This document shows positions 1 through 8,468 of a stretch of DNA of 64,000 nucleotides, in pieces. The translations under genes were made by a program, and so were the position numbers. The notes beneath the pieces were generated by a model. That model was not told where the DNA came from, did no database searches, and saw only the letters and a list, made by a program, of their open reading frames with translations. Each line of letters opens with the position of its first letter. Position 1 is the first letter of the stretch. This DNA comes from Carnobacterium divergens (GTDB lineage Bacteria > Bacillota > Bacilli > Lactobacillales > Carnobacteriaceae), in contig NZ_LT992558.1 of assembly GCF_900258435.1 (NCBI RefSeq), positions 1,377,246-1,441,245 of the forward strand, in the 5' to 3' direction.

Positions 1-1410
1 AACGAACGATTGAACAAATTTTTAAAAAATAAAATGAATCAGCCGTATATCCAAGAATTTTTTGTTAGCAAAAAAAATGAACGGTTTACAATTCCAATTA
101 AAGCATCTTATAAAAATCAGGTAGCTGGAACAATCGTAGAAACGAGTAGCAAAGGTACGACGGTTTTCATCGAACCTACCAGTGTGAGTAAGTTGAATGA
201 TGAAATTTTTGAATTAAAAATGGCAGAAGCCACTGAAACGTATCAAATTTTAGCAACTTTATCAGGCTTAATTTTAGAAAATCTGCAATCAATCAACATT
301 AATTTAGAACTCATTGCAGAATATGACTTGATTTTTGCTCGAGCGAAATACAGTCGTGAAATAAATGGCATTACGCCAAAGCTCAACACAGAAGGGTATA
401 TCCATTTAATCGATGCCAAGCATCCGCTGTTAGGTGAAGAAGCCATTCCGCTTAATTTTAAAGTAGGAAAAGAGTACCGAGGATTGGTTATTACAGGTCC
501 GAACGCTGGCGGGAAAACCGTGGTTTTAAAAACAGTCGGACTCCTATCACTTGCGACAGCATACGGGTTACAAATAGCAGCAACCGAAGGAACTGAAATG
601 GCTTTATTTGACCAAATATTTGTGGAAATTGGGGACAGTCAGAGCTTAGAAAATGCCTTGAGTACCTTTTCAGCTCATATTAAAAGTATCGCTGAAATGA
701 TGGAAGTAGCCCAACCCAACAGCCTGCTTTTATTTGATGAAATTGGTAGTGGGACAGAACCAAATGAAGGAGCAGCATTGGCAATCGCTATTTTAGAAGA
801 GTTTTACCAAAGAGGCTGTATCGTTGTTGCAACGACCCATTACGGCGAAATTAAACGTTATTCAGAAGAGCATCCTGATTTTATGAATGCGGCTATGGCT
901 TTTAATCAAGATACGATTACGCCTTTGTATCAATTAATTATTGGAGAATCTGGTGAGAGTAACGCCTTGTGGATTGCAAAAAAAATGAAATTGAAGCCAA
1001 GTGTTATCGAGCAAGCACATTTATATCAAACATCAAAAGCGTATAACGTCGAAAAAAAATCATTTTCAATAAATAAAAAGAGCAAGGAAGAAGATACAAT
1101 CATTACAAAAGAAACCGTGGATTTCAAAAAAGGAGACCGTGTTTTACTAACCGAAAAACAAAAAGCTGGGCTTATTTATTCTTATGATAAAAAACAAGAA
1201 AAAGCGACTGTTTATATTGAAGGTGAGCTGCTAGAAGTTCTTTCAAAGCGTTTAAAATTAGAAATTCCAGCGACAGAATTGTACCCAATGGACTACGATT
1301 TAGCAAGCCTCTTTGTTAGTTATAAGGAACGAAAAGAAGAGCATGACATTCAACGTGGATCAAAAAAAGCGTTAAAAAGAATTCATAAAGAAATCAAGAA
1401 ACAGCAATAA
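1..1410 (+). CDS. MutS-family (MutS2-like) ATPase, 5' end outside window
   Basis: The reading frame is open from base 1, so this is the C-terminal ~469 residues of a longer protein; the TTG at 10 is probably internal. A Walker A motif GPNAGGKT lies at 496-519, followed by a Walker B motif LLLFDEIGSGTEP near 724-762 and a conserved H-loop-like ATTHYGEIK, the ABC-type ATPase core of MutS proteins. The C-terminal ~100 residues are lysine-rich, and I see no Smr endonuclease domain, so it is closer to the stand-alone MutS-like proteins of Firmicutes than to full MutS2. Role inferred: ATP-driven binding of branched or mismatched DNA; the true substrate is not visible. A hairpin terminator follows at once. 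Confidence 0.85.
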   Translation, partial: NERLNKFLKNKMNQPYIQEFFVSKKNERFTIPIKASYKNQVAGTIVETSSKGTTVFIEPTSVSKLNDEIFELKMAEATETYQILATLSGLILENLQSININLELIAEYDLIFARAKYSREINGITPKLNTEGYIHLIDAKHPLLGEEAIPLNFKVGKEYRGLVITGPNAGGKTVVLKTVGLLSLATAYGLQIAATEGTEMALFDQIFVEIGDSQSLENALSTFSAHIKSIAEMMEVAQPNSLLLFDEIGSGTEPNEGAALAIAILEEFYQRGCIVVATTHYGEIKRYSEEHPDFMNAAMAFNQDTITPLYQLIIGESGESNALWIAKKMKLKPSVIEQAHLYQTSKAYNVEKKSFSINKKSKEEDTIITKETVDFKKGDRVLLTEKQKAGLIYSYDKKQEKATVYIEGELLEVLSKRLKLEIPATELYPMDYDLASLFVSYKERKEEHDIQRGSKKALKRIHKEIKKQQ

Positions 1411-1449
1411 AAAACCAGTTGTCCTGCTGATTAGGGGACAACTGGTTTT
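1411..1449. terminator. Bidirectional intrinsic terminator
   Basis: A 14-bp perfect stem (AAAACCAGTTGTCC at 1411-1424 paired with 1436-1449) flanked by A-rich and T-rich runs sits between two convergent genes, the MutS-like gene and the hxlR-type gene. Confidence 0.85.
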
Positions 1450-1458
1450 CTGCTATTT

Positions 1459-1836
1459 TTAGTCAATTTCAGGACAATCCGATTTTGATAATAGTGTGAC
1501 ATCATTGCCTTCTTCGGCAAGCTTTTGGACTCTGATTTCTCCCCATGAACAAAGCTGATCCAGAATAGTGCTAAGAGTAAGGCCATATGCACTTAATTCG
1601 TATTCGACTTTAGGTGGAACTTGTGAGTAGACGATGCGATTTACTATTTGATCACGTTCTAACTCACGCAATTGTTGTGTCAGCATTTTTTGAGTGATTC
1701 CTGGAATGGCTTTTTTTAATTCATTTGTGCGCATTTTTTGATGGCGTAGGTTACAGAGAATAATTGGTTTCCATTTTCCTCCAATTACTTCCATCGTTGC
1801 TTCAACACCAATATTATAAGTATACGTTGTTTTCAT
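1459..1836 (-). CDS. HxlR-family winged-helix transcriptional regulator
   Basis: The ~125-residue protein carries the HxlR signature: VIGGKWKPIILCNL at the N-terminus, the recognition region ITQKMLTQQLRELERD, and the wing VPPKVEYELSAYG. The start is set at the ATG at 1836, which has GGAGG (complement of 1842-1846) five bases upstream; a GTG 12 bases further out would overlap that ribosome site. Members of this family (YodB, HypR) sense electrophiles or disulphide stress through a cysteine near the N-terminus; a cysteine is present in ILCNLR, but a sensing role is inference. It is divergent from a dehydrogenase and an aldo/keto reductase, the likely targets. Confidence 0.85.
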   Translation of the reverse strand: MKTTYTYNIGVEATMEVIGGKWKPIILCNLRHQKMRTNELKKAIPGITQKMLTQQLRELERDQIVNRIVYSQVPPKVEYELSAYGLTLSTILDQLCSWGEIRVQKLAEEGNDVTLLSKSDCPEID

Positions 1837-1889
1837 ATAAACCTCCACTGCTATATTGATTTTTCATTATAGCATATTAAGGGGAGTAA

Positions 1890-1905
1890 GGTACAAAAAA
1901 GTACC
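1890..1905. promoter_or_regulatory. Candidate HxlR operator
   Basis: Perfect inverted repeat GGTAC-N6-GTACC in the divergent intergenic region. Further GTAC half sites lie at 1901-1904 and 1924-1927, the latter touching the -35 region of the rightward promoter. Assignment to the adjacent regulator is inferred from position. Confidence 0.5.
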
Positions 1906-1927
1906 TATAACACAAAAAAGTGCGTAC

Positions 1928-1955
1928 TTGTAAAAAAGAATACCTACTCTATAAT
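1928..1955 (+). promoter_or_regulatory. Promoter of SDR-AKR operon
   Basis: TTGTAA, 16-bp spacer, perfect TATAAT at 1950-1955, about 33 bases upstream of the dehydrogenase start. Confidence 0.6.
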
Positions 1956-1987
1956 AAGCATATAAACCGATCAGGGAGGCAATGAAG

Positions 1988-2782
1988 ATGGAAATGCAAC
2001 TAAGAGGAAAACGTGTATTAGTAACAGGATCAACAAAGGGAATTGGCCTTGGAATTGTTAAGGAAGTTGCTAGAGAAGGCAGCGATGTGATTATTAATGG
2101 TCGAGATAAAGAAGGGGTTAACACATTGGTAGCTTTATTAAAAGATGAATTTCCTACTGTCTCATTTTATGAAGCACCTTATGATTTATCAACCGACTTT
2201 GGGATTCAACAGTTAAAAGAAAATTTTCCAAAGATCGATGTCTTAGTGAATAATTTAGGGATATTTCAACCAATGAACTATTTTGAGATTGAAGAAAACG
2301 ACTGGACCACTTTTTTTAAAACCAATGTTCTAGCTGGAAATGAATTAGCTAAATTTTATTTACCTAAAATGCTTGAGCAAAATTTTGGTCGCATTATTTT
2401 TATCGCTAGTGAAGAGGCGATTATGCCATCTGGTGAGATGCCGCAATACAGTATGACGAAAACCATGAATTTGTCACTGGCTAAAAGTTTATCAAAATTA
2501 ACAATTGGAAGTCAGGTTACTATCAATACCGTTATGCCAGGCCCAACGTTAACTGAAGGGGTAGAAAAAATGATTGAAGAGATGTACAAAGGCCGTTCAC
2601 TATCTCGTGAAGAACAGCAACAAGCATTTATGAGGGAACATCGCCCAATGTCTCAAATTCAACGTTTAATTGAACCTTCAGAAATTGGTCGGTTTATTGC
2701 CTTTATTGCCAGTCCGTTAGCAAGTAGTTTTTCTGGCGAAGCACTAAGAATTGACGGCGGAATGGTTCCCACTATAGTTTAA
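1988..2782 (+). CDS. Short-chain dehydrogenase/reductase (SDR)
   Basis: Classical SDR of ~264 residues. The nucleotide-binding motif VTGSTKGIGLGI is near the N-terminus, VNNLG (the NNAG equivalent) is in the middle, and the catalytic YSMTK (Tyr-x3-Lys) lies around residue 155. It ends with the usual IDGGM stretch. The start is uncertain among ATGs at 1982, 1988 and 1994; 1988 gives 8-base spacing from AGGGAGG (1973-1979). It is the first gene of a two-gene operon with an aldo/keto reductase, divergent from an HxlR regulator, which suggests inducible NAD(P)H-dependent reduction of carbonyl or quinone compounds. The substrate is not deducible. Confidence 0.85.
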   Translation: MEMQLRGKRVLVTGSTKGIGLGIVKEVAREGSDVIINGRDKEGVNTLVALLKDEFPTVSFYEAPYDLSTDFGIQQLKENFPKIDVLVNNLGIFQPMNYFEIEENDWTTFFKTNVLAGNELAKFYLPKMLEQNFGRIIFIASEEAIMPSGEMPQYSMTKTMNLSLAKSLSKLTIGSQVTINTVMPGPTLTEGVEKMIEEMYKGRSLSREEQQQAFMREHRPMSQIQRLIEPSEIGRFIAFIASPLASSFSGEALRIDGGMVPTIV

Positions 2783-2803
2783 AAAAGAAAAGGAGCAATA
2801 AGA

Positions 2804-3667
2804 ATGAATACAAAAATACCCTCATTTAAATTAGCAAATACAATCGAAGTCCCACAATTAGGTCTAGGGGTTTTTCTTGTAGAAGATGAACAAGAATTAA
2901 CACAGTCTGTTTTAGCCGCTATTAAACACGGCTATCGTCATATTGACACAGCAGCAATCTATCATAATGAAGCACTAGTAGGAGAGGCACTACAAACAAG
3001 CGGGATTCCTCGCAGTGAATTATTTCTTACGTCAAAAGTTTGGAATGACGCCATCACTTATGAGGACACGATAGCAGCATTTGAAACAACCTTAAAAAAA
3101 TTAAAAACCGATTATTTAGATTTGTATTTAATCCATTGGCCTAGTGAAGGGTACCTTGAAAAATGGCGTGCATTAGAAGCTTTGTATGAAGAAGGAAAAA
3201 TTCGTGCCATTGGCGTTTCAAATTTTGAAATCAATCATTTAGAAAAATTAATGCAAGAGGCAAAAATTAAGCCGATGATCAATCAAGTGGAAACAAATCC
3301 CTATTTTCAACAAACGGAGCTACATGATTATTTAGTGAAAGAAGGCATTCAACATGAAGCCTGGGGACCTTTAGGTCAAGGGAAAGGAAATGTTTTAGAA
3401 GATAACGTTATTCAAGAATTGGCTGAAAAATATCAAAAAACACCTGCCCAAATTATTTTACGTTGGCATTTGGATCGCCAAGTGATTGCAATTCCTAAAT
3501 CAATTCATGAAACGCGCATCCAAGAAAATCGTGAAATTTTTGATTTTCATTTATCAAAGGAGGATCTTGCAAAAATGGCATCGATTGATAAAAATCAACG
3601 TGGTGGAGCAGATCCAACCGATGATGCTTGGTTAGCAGAAACCACAAAAATGTCACTGAGTGAATAA
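2804..3667 (+). CDS. Aldo/keto reductase
   Basis: The 287-residue protein follows the AKR pattern: GYRHIDTAAIYHNE (catalytic Asp and Tyr), the lysine in LTSKVWN, LYLIHWP with the catalytic His, GVSNF, and the NADPH-site region IPKSIHETRIQEN near the C-terminus. Length matches AKR family 5-type enzymes such as YvgN/YtbE of Bacillus. It starts 22 bases after the SDR stop with AAAGGAG in front, so the two are co-transcribed. It likely reduces reactive aldehydes or ketones with NADPH; the specific substrate is unknown. Confidence 0.9.
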   Translation: MNTKIPSFKLANTIEVPQLGLGVFLVEDEQELTQSVLAAIKHGYRHIDTAAIYHNEALVGEALQTSGIPRSELFLTSKVWNDAITYEDTIAAFETTLKKLKTDYLDLYLIHWPSEGYLEKWRALEALYEEGKIRAIGVSNFEINHLEKLMQEAKIKPMINQVETNPYFQQTELHDYLVKEGIQHEAWGPLGQGKGNVLEDNVIQELAEKYQKTPAQIILRWHLDRQVIAIPKSIHETRIQENREIFDFHLSKEDLAKMASIDKNQRGGADPTDDAWLAETTKMSLSE

Positions 3668-3672
3668 CATGC

Positions 3673-3710
3673 AAAAAAGCAAGCTCTTCAATAAAAGAGC
3701 TTGCTTTTTT
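3673..3710. terminator. Bidirectional intrinsic terminator
   Basis: Perfect 16-bp stem (AAAAAAGCAAGCTCTT, 3673-3688, with 3695-3710), six-base loop, between the convergent AKR and hrtA genes. Confidence 0.9.
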
Positions 3711-3718
3711 TACTTCGT

Positions 3719-4393
3719 TTAAACAGGATACAGTTGTCCATCTTCAATGCGCAGAACGCGATCGACTAATTCTAAAACACGTTCATCATGGGTCACCATC
3801 ACAGCGGCTTTATTATTTTTATGAACCTCTTTAGCAATCATTTCCACGACTTGATAGCCTCTTTGAGAGTCTAGGCTTGCAGTTGGTTCATCTGCTAAAA
3901 TAATATCTGGGTCATTCATTAAAGCACGAGCAATTGCCACTCGTTGTTTTTCTCCACCAGATAGTTTATCTGGATATTGATTTAGGCGATGTTTTAGACC
4001 TAAATCGGTTAATAAATCGAGTGCACGTTGTTTATGATCCTCCTTTGATCCACTTAATTTTGGAAGCAATAATAATTGATCCAAAACGGTTAAATAGGGA
4101 ATCAAATTGCCACCTTGAAAAATAAAGCCGATTGAATTAAGACGTAAGTTGGTCCATTGTTTTTGGTTTAAACTATTCAAGGAAACATTGCCGATTCTTA
4201 CTTCTCCTTCACTAGGAGATAGTAAGGCTCCAGCAATAGAAAGGAACGTACTTTTACCAGCGCCACTAGGACCGACAATCGCGACAAATTCTCCTTCTTT
4301 TACCGTTAACGAAAGGTTTTTTAACACTTCAATTTGTTCTGAACCATCTTGATAATATTTTGAAATTTGATTTAAGACTAATTTATCTGTCAT
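3719..4393 (-). CDS. hrtA: Heme-efflux ABC transporter ATPase HrtA
   Basis: ABC ATPase of 224 residues with Walker [10 protein letters not shown] (residues 41-49), signature LSGGEKQR (144-151) and Walker B IILADEP (about 164-170). By itself it is a generic LolD/MacB-type ATPase, but it overlaps the stop of an HrtB-like permease by one base and lies beside an HssRS-like two-component system, the set known in Staphylococcus aureus to export toxic heme. Stretches such as IGFIFQ..NLIPYL and [11 protein letters not shown] closely resemble what I recall of staphylococcal HrtA. It should power HrtB at the inner face of the membrane. Confidence 0.8.
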   Translation of the reverse strand: MTDKLVLNQISKYYQDGSEQIEVLKNLSLTVKEGEFVAIVGPSGAGKSTFLSIAGALLSPSEGEVRIGNVSLNSLNQKQWTNLRLNSIGFIFQGGNLIPYLTVLDQLLLLPKLSGSKEDHKQRALDLLTDLGLKHRLNQYPDKLSGGEKQRVAIARALMNDPDIILADEPTASLDSQRGYQVVEMIAKEVHKNNKAAVMVTHDERVLELVDRVLRIEDGQLYPV

Positions 4394-5481
4394 TAGTTAT
4401 TCCCTCCAATCGCTTCAATAGCATCTACTTTAGCAACGCGGTACAGTGACAATAACGAACCAATTAATGCGACTGCTAAAAATAGTAATGAAGAAGCCAG
4501 TGCTGTAATAGGTGTTAAATTAAAAGGCATACTTTCAGGTAGTAACGCGGCAACACCATACGTTAAAAGATTTCCAATTAAAAGGCTTATAACGGAAAGG
4601 GTAGCAATTTGTGAGAGCAAACTTTTAGCCAAGTAACTTGTTTTAGCACCAATGGCTTTCAACATGCCGAATTGATCAACTTTTTGAATCGTAATAACAT
4701 AGAAGAAAACAGTTAGAACAAAGGCTGCAATGATATATAAGAACGTAATCATCATGGTTAACGAACCTTGTTCCTCTGAATAACCAGGAATATTCGTTAC
4801 GATGTCGTTTTTACTGGCTGTGACTAAATCCGAATAATTTAAAGTCGTTGCTTTATCCTCAGTGATATCTAATGCAATTGCATTATACGTGTTGTCAGCT
4901 GCTTTTTGAGGTACTTGAACTTCTTTCCATTGAACAGGAGTTAGGAAAACTACACCAGTATGACTGTAAGTTTGTTTTTTAGTAAATCCTGTAATTTTAA
5001 AGGTCTGATTCGTTGCCACGTCTTTAATCGTAGATCCAAGAGAGTAGCCTTGATTTTTCAATTTTTGATCTGCAACGACTTCGTTACTTCCACTTTTTCC
5101 AAAATGACCGTCTGTTAATTCAGGCTTTAAGAAACTAGTTGAATCAAATGAAAAATAAGAGACGTCCGTCTTATTTGTATCTTTTTTCGTACTAACGGTA
5201 CTCATTTGAACACGAAGTCCAGTAGCTTTTTTTCCAAGATCTTTTTCAACTTCACTCACTTGTTTTTCAGTAACAGTCGAACGTGCGAAACGATTATCTG
5301 AATCTTTTTCAATTAAAAAATAAGAAGCTGCACTTTCCTTAATCGCTGAAGCGTTGTCACTTGCTAATCCATTAGCTAAACCTGTTACGAATAGTACTAA
5401 CCAGATAATCATGATCATAATCAAAGCGATTAAGCTATATCTTAATTTTGTATGTTTTATTTCACGCCATGCTAAAAACAT
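4393..5481 (-). CDS. hrtB: Heme-efflux ABC transporter permease HrtB (FtsX-like)
   Basis: 362 residues: an N-terminal membrane segment after MFLAWREIKHTKLRYSL, a ~200-residue extracytoplasmic domain, then three C-terminal membrane segments containing FFYVITIQKVDQFGMLKAIGA, the FtsX/MacB-type core. The end, YRVAKVDAIEAIGG, is typical of HrtB. It is the first gene of hrtBA; GAAGGAG precedes the ATG. An HssR-like direct repeat lies 44-63 bases upstream of the start. In known systems HrtB with HrtA removes membrane heme. The order here (hssR-hssS-hrtB-hrtA, all one strand) differs from the divergent S. aureus order. Confidence 0.8.
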   Translation of the reverse strand: MFLAWREIKHTKLRYSLIALIMIMIIWLVLFVTGLANGLASDNASAIKESAASYFLIEKDSDNRFARSTVTEKQVSEVEKDLGKKATGLRVQMSTVSTKKDTNKTDVSYFSFDSTSFLKPELTDGHFGKSGSNEVVADQKLKNQGYSLGSTIKDVATNQTFKITGFTKKQTYSHTGVVFLTPVQWKEVQVPQKAADNTYNAIALDITEDKATTLNYSDLVTASKNDIVTNIPGYSEEQGSLTMMITFLYIIAAFVLTVFFYVITIQKVDQFGMLKAIGAKTSYLAKSLLSQIATLSVISLLIGNLLTYGVAALLPESMPFNLTPITALASSLLFLAVALIGSLLSLYRVAKVDAIEAIGGNN

Positions 5482-5524
5482 TTTTCCTCACTCCTTCTTG
5501 TTGATAGTTCTATCATAGCTTAGC

Positions 5525-5544
5525 TATATGAACTGAAGATGAAC
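5525..5544 (-). promoter_or_regulatory. HssR-type direct repeat upstream of hrtBA
   Basis: On the minus strand two GTTCAT elements start 11 bases apart (complements of 5539-5544 and 5528-5533). The S. aureus HssR site is a GTTCATATT repeat with 2-base spacing, so period and core match. A -10-like TATGAT lies just downstream and no good -35 exists, as expected for an activated promoter. Confidence 0.7.
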
Positions 5545-5553
5545 GGAAAATTA

Positions 5554-5590
5554 CAAAAAAAGCTTCTACTTAGATAGAAGTAGAAGCCTT
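5554..5590 (-). terminator. Terminator of hssRS
   Basis: Minus-strand hairpin (stem 5578-5590 with 5560-5571, one bulged base) followed by seven T residues. It separates the hssRS transcript from hrtBA, so hrtBA needs its own promoter. Confidence 0.8.
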
Positions 5591-5593
5591 GGA

Positions 5594-6970
5594 TTATTTT
5601 GGAAAAGTAATCGTAAAGGTTGTTCCAGTTTCGTCGGAACTAGAAACTGAAATGGTGCCACCGTGCAACTGAATGATTTTTTTTGTAATAGCCAACCCCA
5701 GACCGCTACCACCATCAGTATTGCTGCGATTTTCATCTACGCGGTAAAAACGGTCAAATAAATAAGGCAATTTCTCAGGATCAATTCCTGGCCCATTATT
5801 GTAGATTGTTAGAAGCGTTTGATCAGCTTCATCTGAAAGTGTAATAGTAATTTCGCCACCTTGTGGAGCATAACGAATGGCATTGGTTATTAAATTTTGC
5901 CAGACTTGATATAAAAAATTCTCATTTCCTAATACGAAGGTAGGGGGCAATTCTGTTACGATGTAAAGATCCTTTTCTTGCCACTTCCATTGCATGAGTT
6001 TTAAATAATGTTTGATTTGTTGATGAATGGCAACTGGCTGTTTTTGTATTAATTGATTTTCATTGTCTAAATAAGCTAGTGTCAAAAGTTGTTTCGTCAA
6101 GCTAGAAAGTCGTGACGTTTCCGTTTCGATTATTGTTAAATAATTTTCTCGTTGTTCTAAAGATAATTTCTCATCTTTTAAAATCGAAGTAAAACCTTGA
6201 ATAGAAGTCAAAGGAGTCTGAATTTCATGGGAGACATTGGCAACGAACTCTTGTCGCGCCTTTTCGGCTTTATTCAATTCTGTTGTCATTGTTGCAAAGG
6301 AATTGGTTAATTGCCCAATTTCATCTTTTCTTTTAGTGGGATGGATTTCAACGGATTGGCCGTCTGTAATTTCTTTTGTAACAGTTGTCAACCTTTTAAT
6401 AGGAGAAACAATAAAATAGCTACTTAAAAAAATAAGAATAAAGCCAATTAAAACACTAAATACAAGCAACATCACTAAGAAAATTCGCAACTCACCAAAT
6501 TGCTTGGTAGGATCGGATCGGATAAAGACCGCACTGGTTTGTTCGCCATTTTTTATCGGAAATCCAATGGTATTTCGTAAATCATTGTCAAAAAAACCGG
6601 TAATAAAAATGCTCTTTGGAAAATTCGCAATCCCATGATAAATGGTTCCGTCTAACACAGACTGAATGACTTCTTTTTCTAACGTTTTCTTTCTGAAAGA
6701 ATCCCCATATTCGATATCACTTCCATCTGATTTCACCTGATAAATTTCATAACCAAGCTGACTAATATGGTTGAAGTAGCTTTCTTGATTTAAGGTTGGA
6801 TTTTCGTTATAAAATTGTTGAATATCCTTTGCTACATAAGTTAATTTCTGATCGTTGATAGGCTTTAGGTGATATTGATAATACACATTTGAAATCAAAA
6901 AAGCTACGCCAATACTTACAATCATCACTAAAAAGGTAATGGCTACAATCCGTTGATAGAGCGTCTTCAT
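5594..6970 (-). CDS. hssS: Heme-responsive sensor histidine kinase HssS
   Basis: 458 residues: TM1 about 9-29, an extracytoplasmic sensor of ~135 residues, TM2 about 164-187, HAMP, dimerisation domain with phospho-acceptor His248 in NVSHEIQTPLTS, then the ATPase domain with NAIRYAPQGG and GSGLGLAI. Sensor segments such as SNVYYQYHLK, YHGI and ITGFFDN strongly resemble staphylococcal HssS as I remember it, and length is the same (about 457). It overlaps hssR by four bases. It should sense heme or its membrane effect and phosphorylate HssR. Confidence 0.8.
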   Translation of the reverse strand: MKTLYQRIVAITFLVMIVSIGVAFLISNVYYQYHLKPINDQKLTYVAKDIQQFYNENPTLNQESYFNHISQLGYEIYQVKSDGSDIEYGDSFRKKTLEKEVIQSVLDGTIYHGIANFPKSIFITGFFDNDLRNTIGFPIKNGEQTSAVFIRSDPTKQFGELRIFLVMLLVFSVLIGFILIFLSSYFIVSPIKRLTTVTKEITDGQSVEIHPTKRKDEIGQLTNSFATMTTELNKAEKARQEFVANVSHEIQTPLTSIQGFTSILKDEKLSLEQRENYLTIIETETSRLSSLTKQLLTLAYLDNENQLIQKQPVAIHQQIKHYLKLMQWKWQEKDLYIVTELPPTFVLGNENFLYQVWQNLITNAIRYAPQGGEITITLSDEADQTLLTIYNNGPGIDPEKLPYLFDRFYRVDENRSNTDGGSGLGLAITKKIIQLHGGTISVSSSDETGTTFTITFPK

Positions 6971-7644
6971 ACTTGTTCCTCCAATCGATAGCCAAGCCCG
7001 CGAATAGTAGTAATCGCAACACCAGAATCTTTTGTCAAATGCTCTCGTAATCGTTTGATATGAACGTCTACAGTTCTGTCATTTCCTTCGTAATCCATTC
7101 CCCAAATAGATTCAATCAATTCATCACGAGTAAAAATTTTTTTAGGATAGCTGGCAAGTTTTGTTAGCAATTCAAATTCCTTTAATGGAAGAAAGAGTTC
7201 CTTGCTTCCTAGGGTCACCAGATAATTCTTTTGATCAATCGTTAGTTTTCCAATGGCAATTAACGGGTTATTTGGAATCTGATACCGACGAAATAGCGCG
7301 TTCATTCTAAATTCAAGTTCTTTTAATTCAAAAGGTTTGGTAATATAATCATCAGTCCCCGCTTGGAAGCCTTTTTCTTTATCTACAATTTCTCCTTTTG
7401 CAGTCAATAAAATAATTGGAATGCTGTACTGTTGTCGGATTTCCTGGCAAACTTCATATCCGTTTTTTAGAGGCATCATAATATCTAAAATCGCTAAATC
7501 AATCGAATGGGTTTCGATAGCATCAATAGCTTCAGCTCCATCTGTAGCGGTCACTACCCGATAAGACAACGATTCAAGAAAGCGCTGAACCATTTTATTA
7601 ATATTTGGATCGTCATCGGCAATTAAAATTGTTTTCATGTTCAT
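6967..7644 (-). CDS. hssR: OmpR-family response regulator HssR
   Basis: 225 residues: receiver domain with acidic DDD at 10-12, phospho-acceptor Asp54 (LAILDIMMP), Lys in the TKPFE motif, then a winged-helix DNA-binding domain with SIWGMDYEGNDRTVDVHIKRLR. The latter segment is nearly identical to S. aureus HssR in my recollection. Start: ATG at 7644 follows AAAGGA closely; the ATG at 7638 would have better spacing. It heads the hssRS operon and should activate hrtBA through the direct repeat at 5525-5544. Confidence 0.8.
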   Translation of the reverse strand: MNMKTILIADDDPNINKMVQRFLESLSYRVVTATDGAEAIDAIETHSIDLAILDIMMPLKNGYEVCQEIRQQYSIPIILLTAKGEIVDKEKGFQAGTDDYITKPFELKELEFRMNALFRRYQIPNNPLIAIGKLTIDQKNYLVTLGSKELFLPLKEFELLTKLASYPKKIFTRDELIESIWGMDYEGNDRTVDVHIKRLREHLTKDSGVAITTIRGLGYRLEEQV

Positions 7645-7817
7645 ACGTCCTTTAATCGTAAAATTTTTCCTATGACTAGGTGAATCTAGTTTAACAAACT
7701 TTTGAAGAAATGTAGACTATAACTCTATTTTATATTTTAGAAAAGAGGGTAAAAAGCTTAAATATTGAGATAAATTAATAAATAATGAACAAATTCTAAC
7801 AATTAGAAGAGGAAATG

Positions 7818-7826
7818 TGGTATAAT
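7818..7826 (+). promoter_or_regulatory. Extended -10 promoter element
   Basis: TGG followed by perfect TATAAT (7821-7826), 63 bases before the DUF2187-type gene. No good -35 is visible, which fits an extended -10 promoter. Confidence 0.55.
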
Positions 7827-7889
7827 GAGATATTAAGTGTTATGATATTTTGTTTATGTAATCACGAAATAAAGAAATGAGGGATTTAC

Positions 7890-8237
7890 ATGGGAAATAA
7901 AATCACTAACGAAATTCAATCAGTTGTTGAAACCGAGCTTCGTAAAGGTGCAAGTAAGTCAAGAATTGCAACGCTTTTGGGCGTACCCTATGAAGAAGCA
8001 AATGCAATTATTGATGCAGTTAAAGAATCATTTAGACCAGATCTAGGTGATGAGATCAAATTTACTTTTAGAGATGAAAAGATGGCTGGTGTTATTAAAA
8101 AACTATTAACCAACAGTGCCGTCGTTGAAATTTTTTGGGAACAATCGTCTCCAACAATGAAAGATATTTGTGAAACGAAAACGATTGTGAACTTTAAAGA
8201 CATCATTGAAGTTACAAATGCTGAGGCTACTTCCTAA
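7890..8237 (+). CDS. DUF2187-like protein with N-terminal helix-turn-helix-like segment
   Basis: 115 residues, single gene between its own promoter and terminator. The first ~48 residues (ELRKGASKSRIATLLGVPYEEANAII) look like a short helical, HTH-like segment. The second half, beginning GDEIKFTFRDEKMAGVIKKL and running to the C-terminus, resembles the small beta-rich DUF2187 domain (YkvS-like) of Firmicutes. No catalytic motif, signal peptide or membrane segment is visible. Function unknown. The domain assignment is by eye and moderate. Confidence 0.6.
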   Translation: MGNKITNEIQSVVETELRKGASKSRIATLLGVPYEEANAIIDAVKESFRPDLGDEIKFTFRDEKMAGVIKKLLTNSAVVEIFWEQSSPTMKDICETKTIVNFKDIIEVTNAEATS

Positions 8238-8276
8238 CAAACGTTCACATTACCTAAATAAAATAAACAAACTATT

Positions 8277-8313
8277 GAAACGGAACTTATCAAAAATAAG
8301 GTTCGTTTTTTTG
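8277..8313 (+). terminator. Intrinsic terminator
   Basis: Stem AACGGAACTTAT / ATAAGGTTCGTT with a five-base loop and a run of seven T residues, downstream of the DUF2187-type gene. Confidence 0.8.
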
Positions 8314-8353
8314 TTGTTTTCTTAAATGAAAACATAATTTTTAGCATAAATAC

Positions 8354-8366
8354 TTTGATAGTCAAA
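8354..8366. promoter_or_regulatory. Distal FabT-type palindrome
   Basis: TTTGA-TAG-TCAAA, a perfect inverted repeat of the FabT type (streptococcal consensus about TTTGAtnaTCAAA). It lies about 100 bases upstream of the fab promoter, apart from the two proximal boxes. Confidence 0.6.
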
Positions 8367-8439
8367 ATAAAATTAAGTGCTTTAAACGTCTGTATAAAGG
8401 GATTTTATTAGTTAGATAAAAAAATTTTTTAAAATAAAC

Positions 8440-8468
8440 TTGACACTTTTGTTAAAAAATAATATAGT
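8440..8468 (+). promoter_or_regulatory. Main promoter of the fatty acid synthesis operon
   Basis: TTGACA (8440-8445), 17-bp spacer, TATAGT (8463-8468). The proximal FabT palindromes begin at the last bases of the -10 element, a position suited to repression. Confidence 0.85.

Noticed and set aside
3719..5481. Bacitracin/lantibiotic BceAB-type transporter
   Set aside because: The permease is 362 residues with the HrtB/MacB layout, much shorter than BceB (~640), and the kinase has a large outer sensor unlike BceS.
8242..8253. Possible LexA-like AACAAACGTTC downstream of the DUF2187-type gene
   Set aside because: Lacks the first G of the core and lies 3' of a gene before its terminator, not at a promoter.
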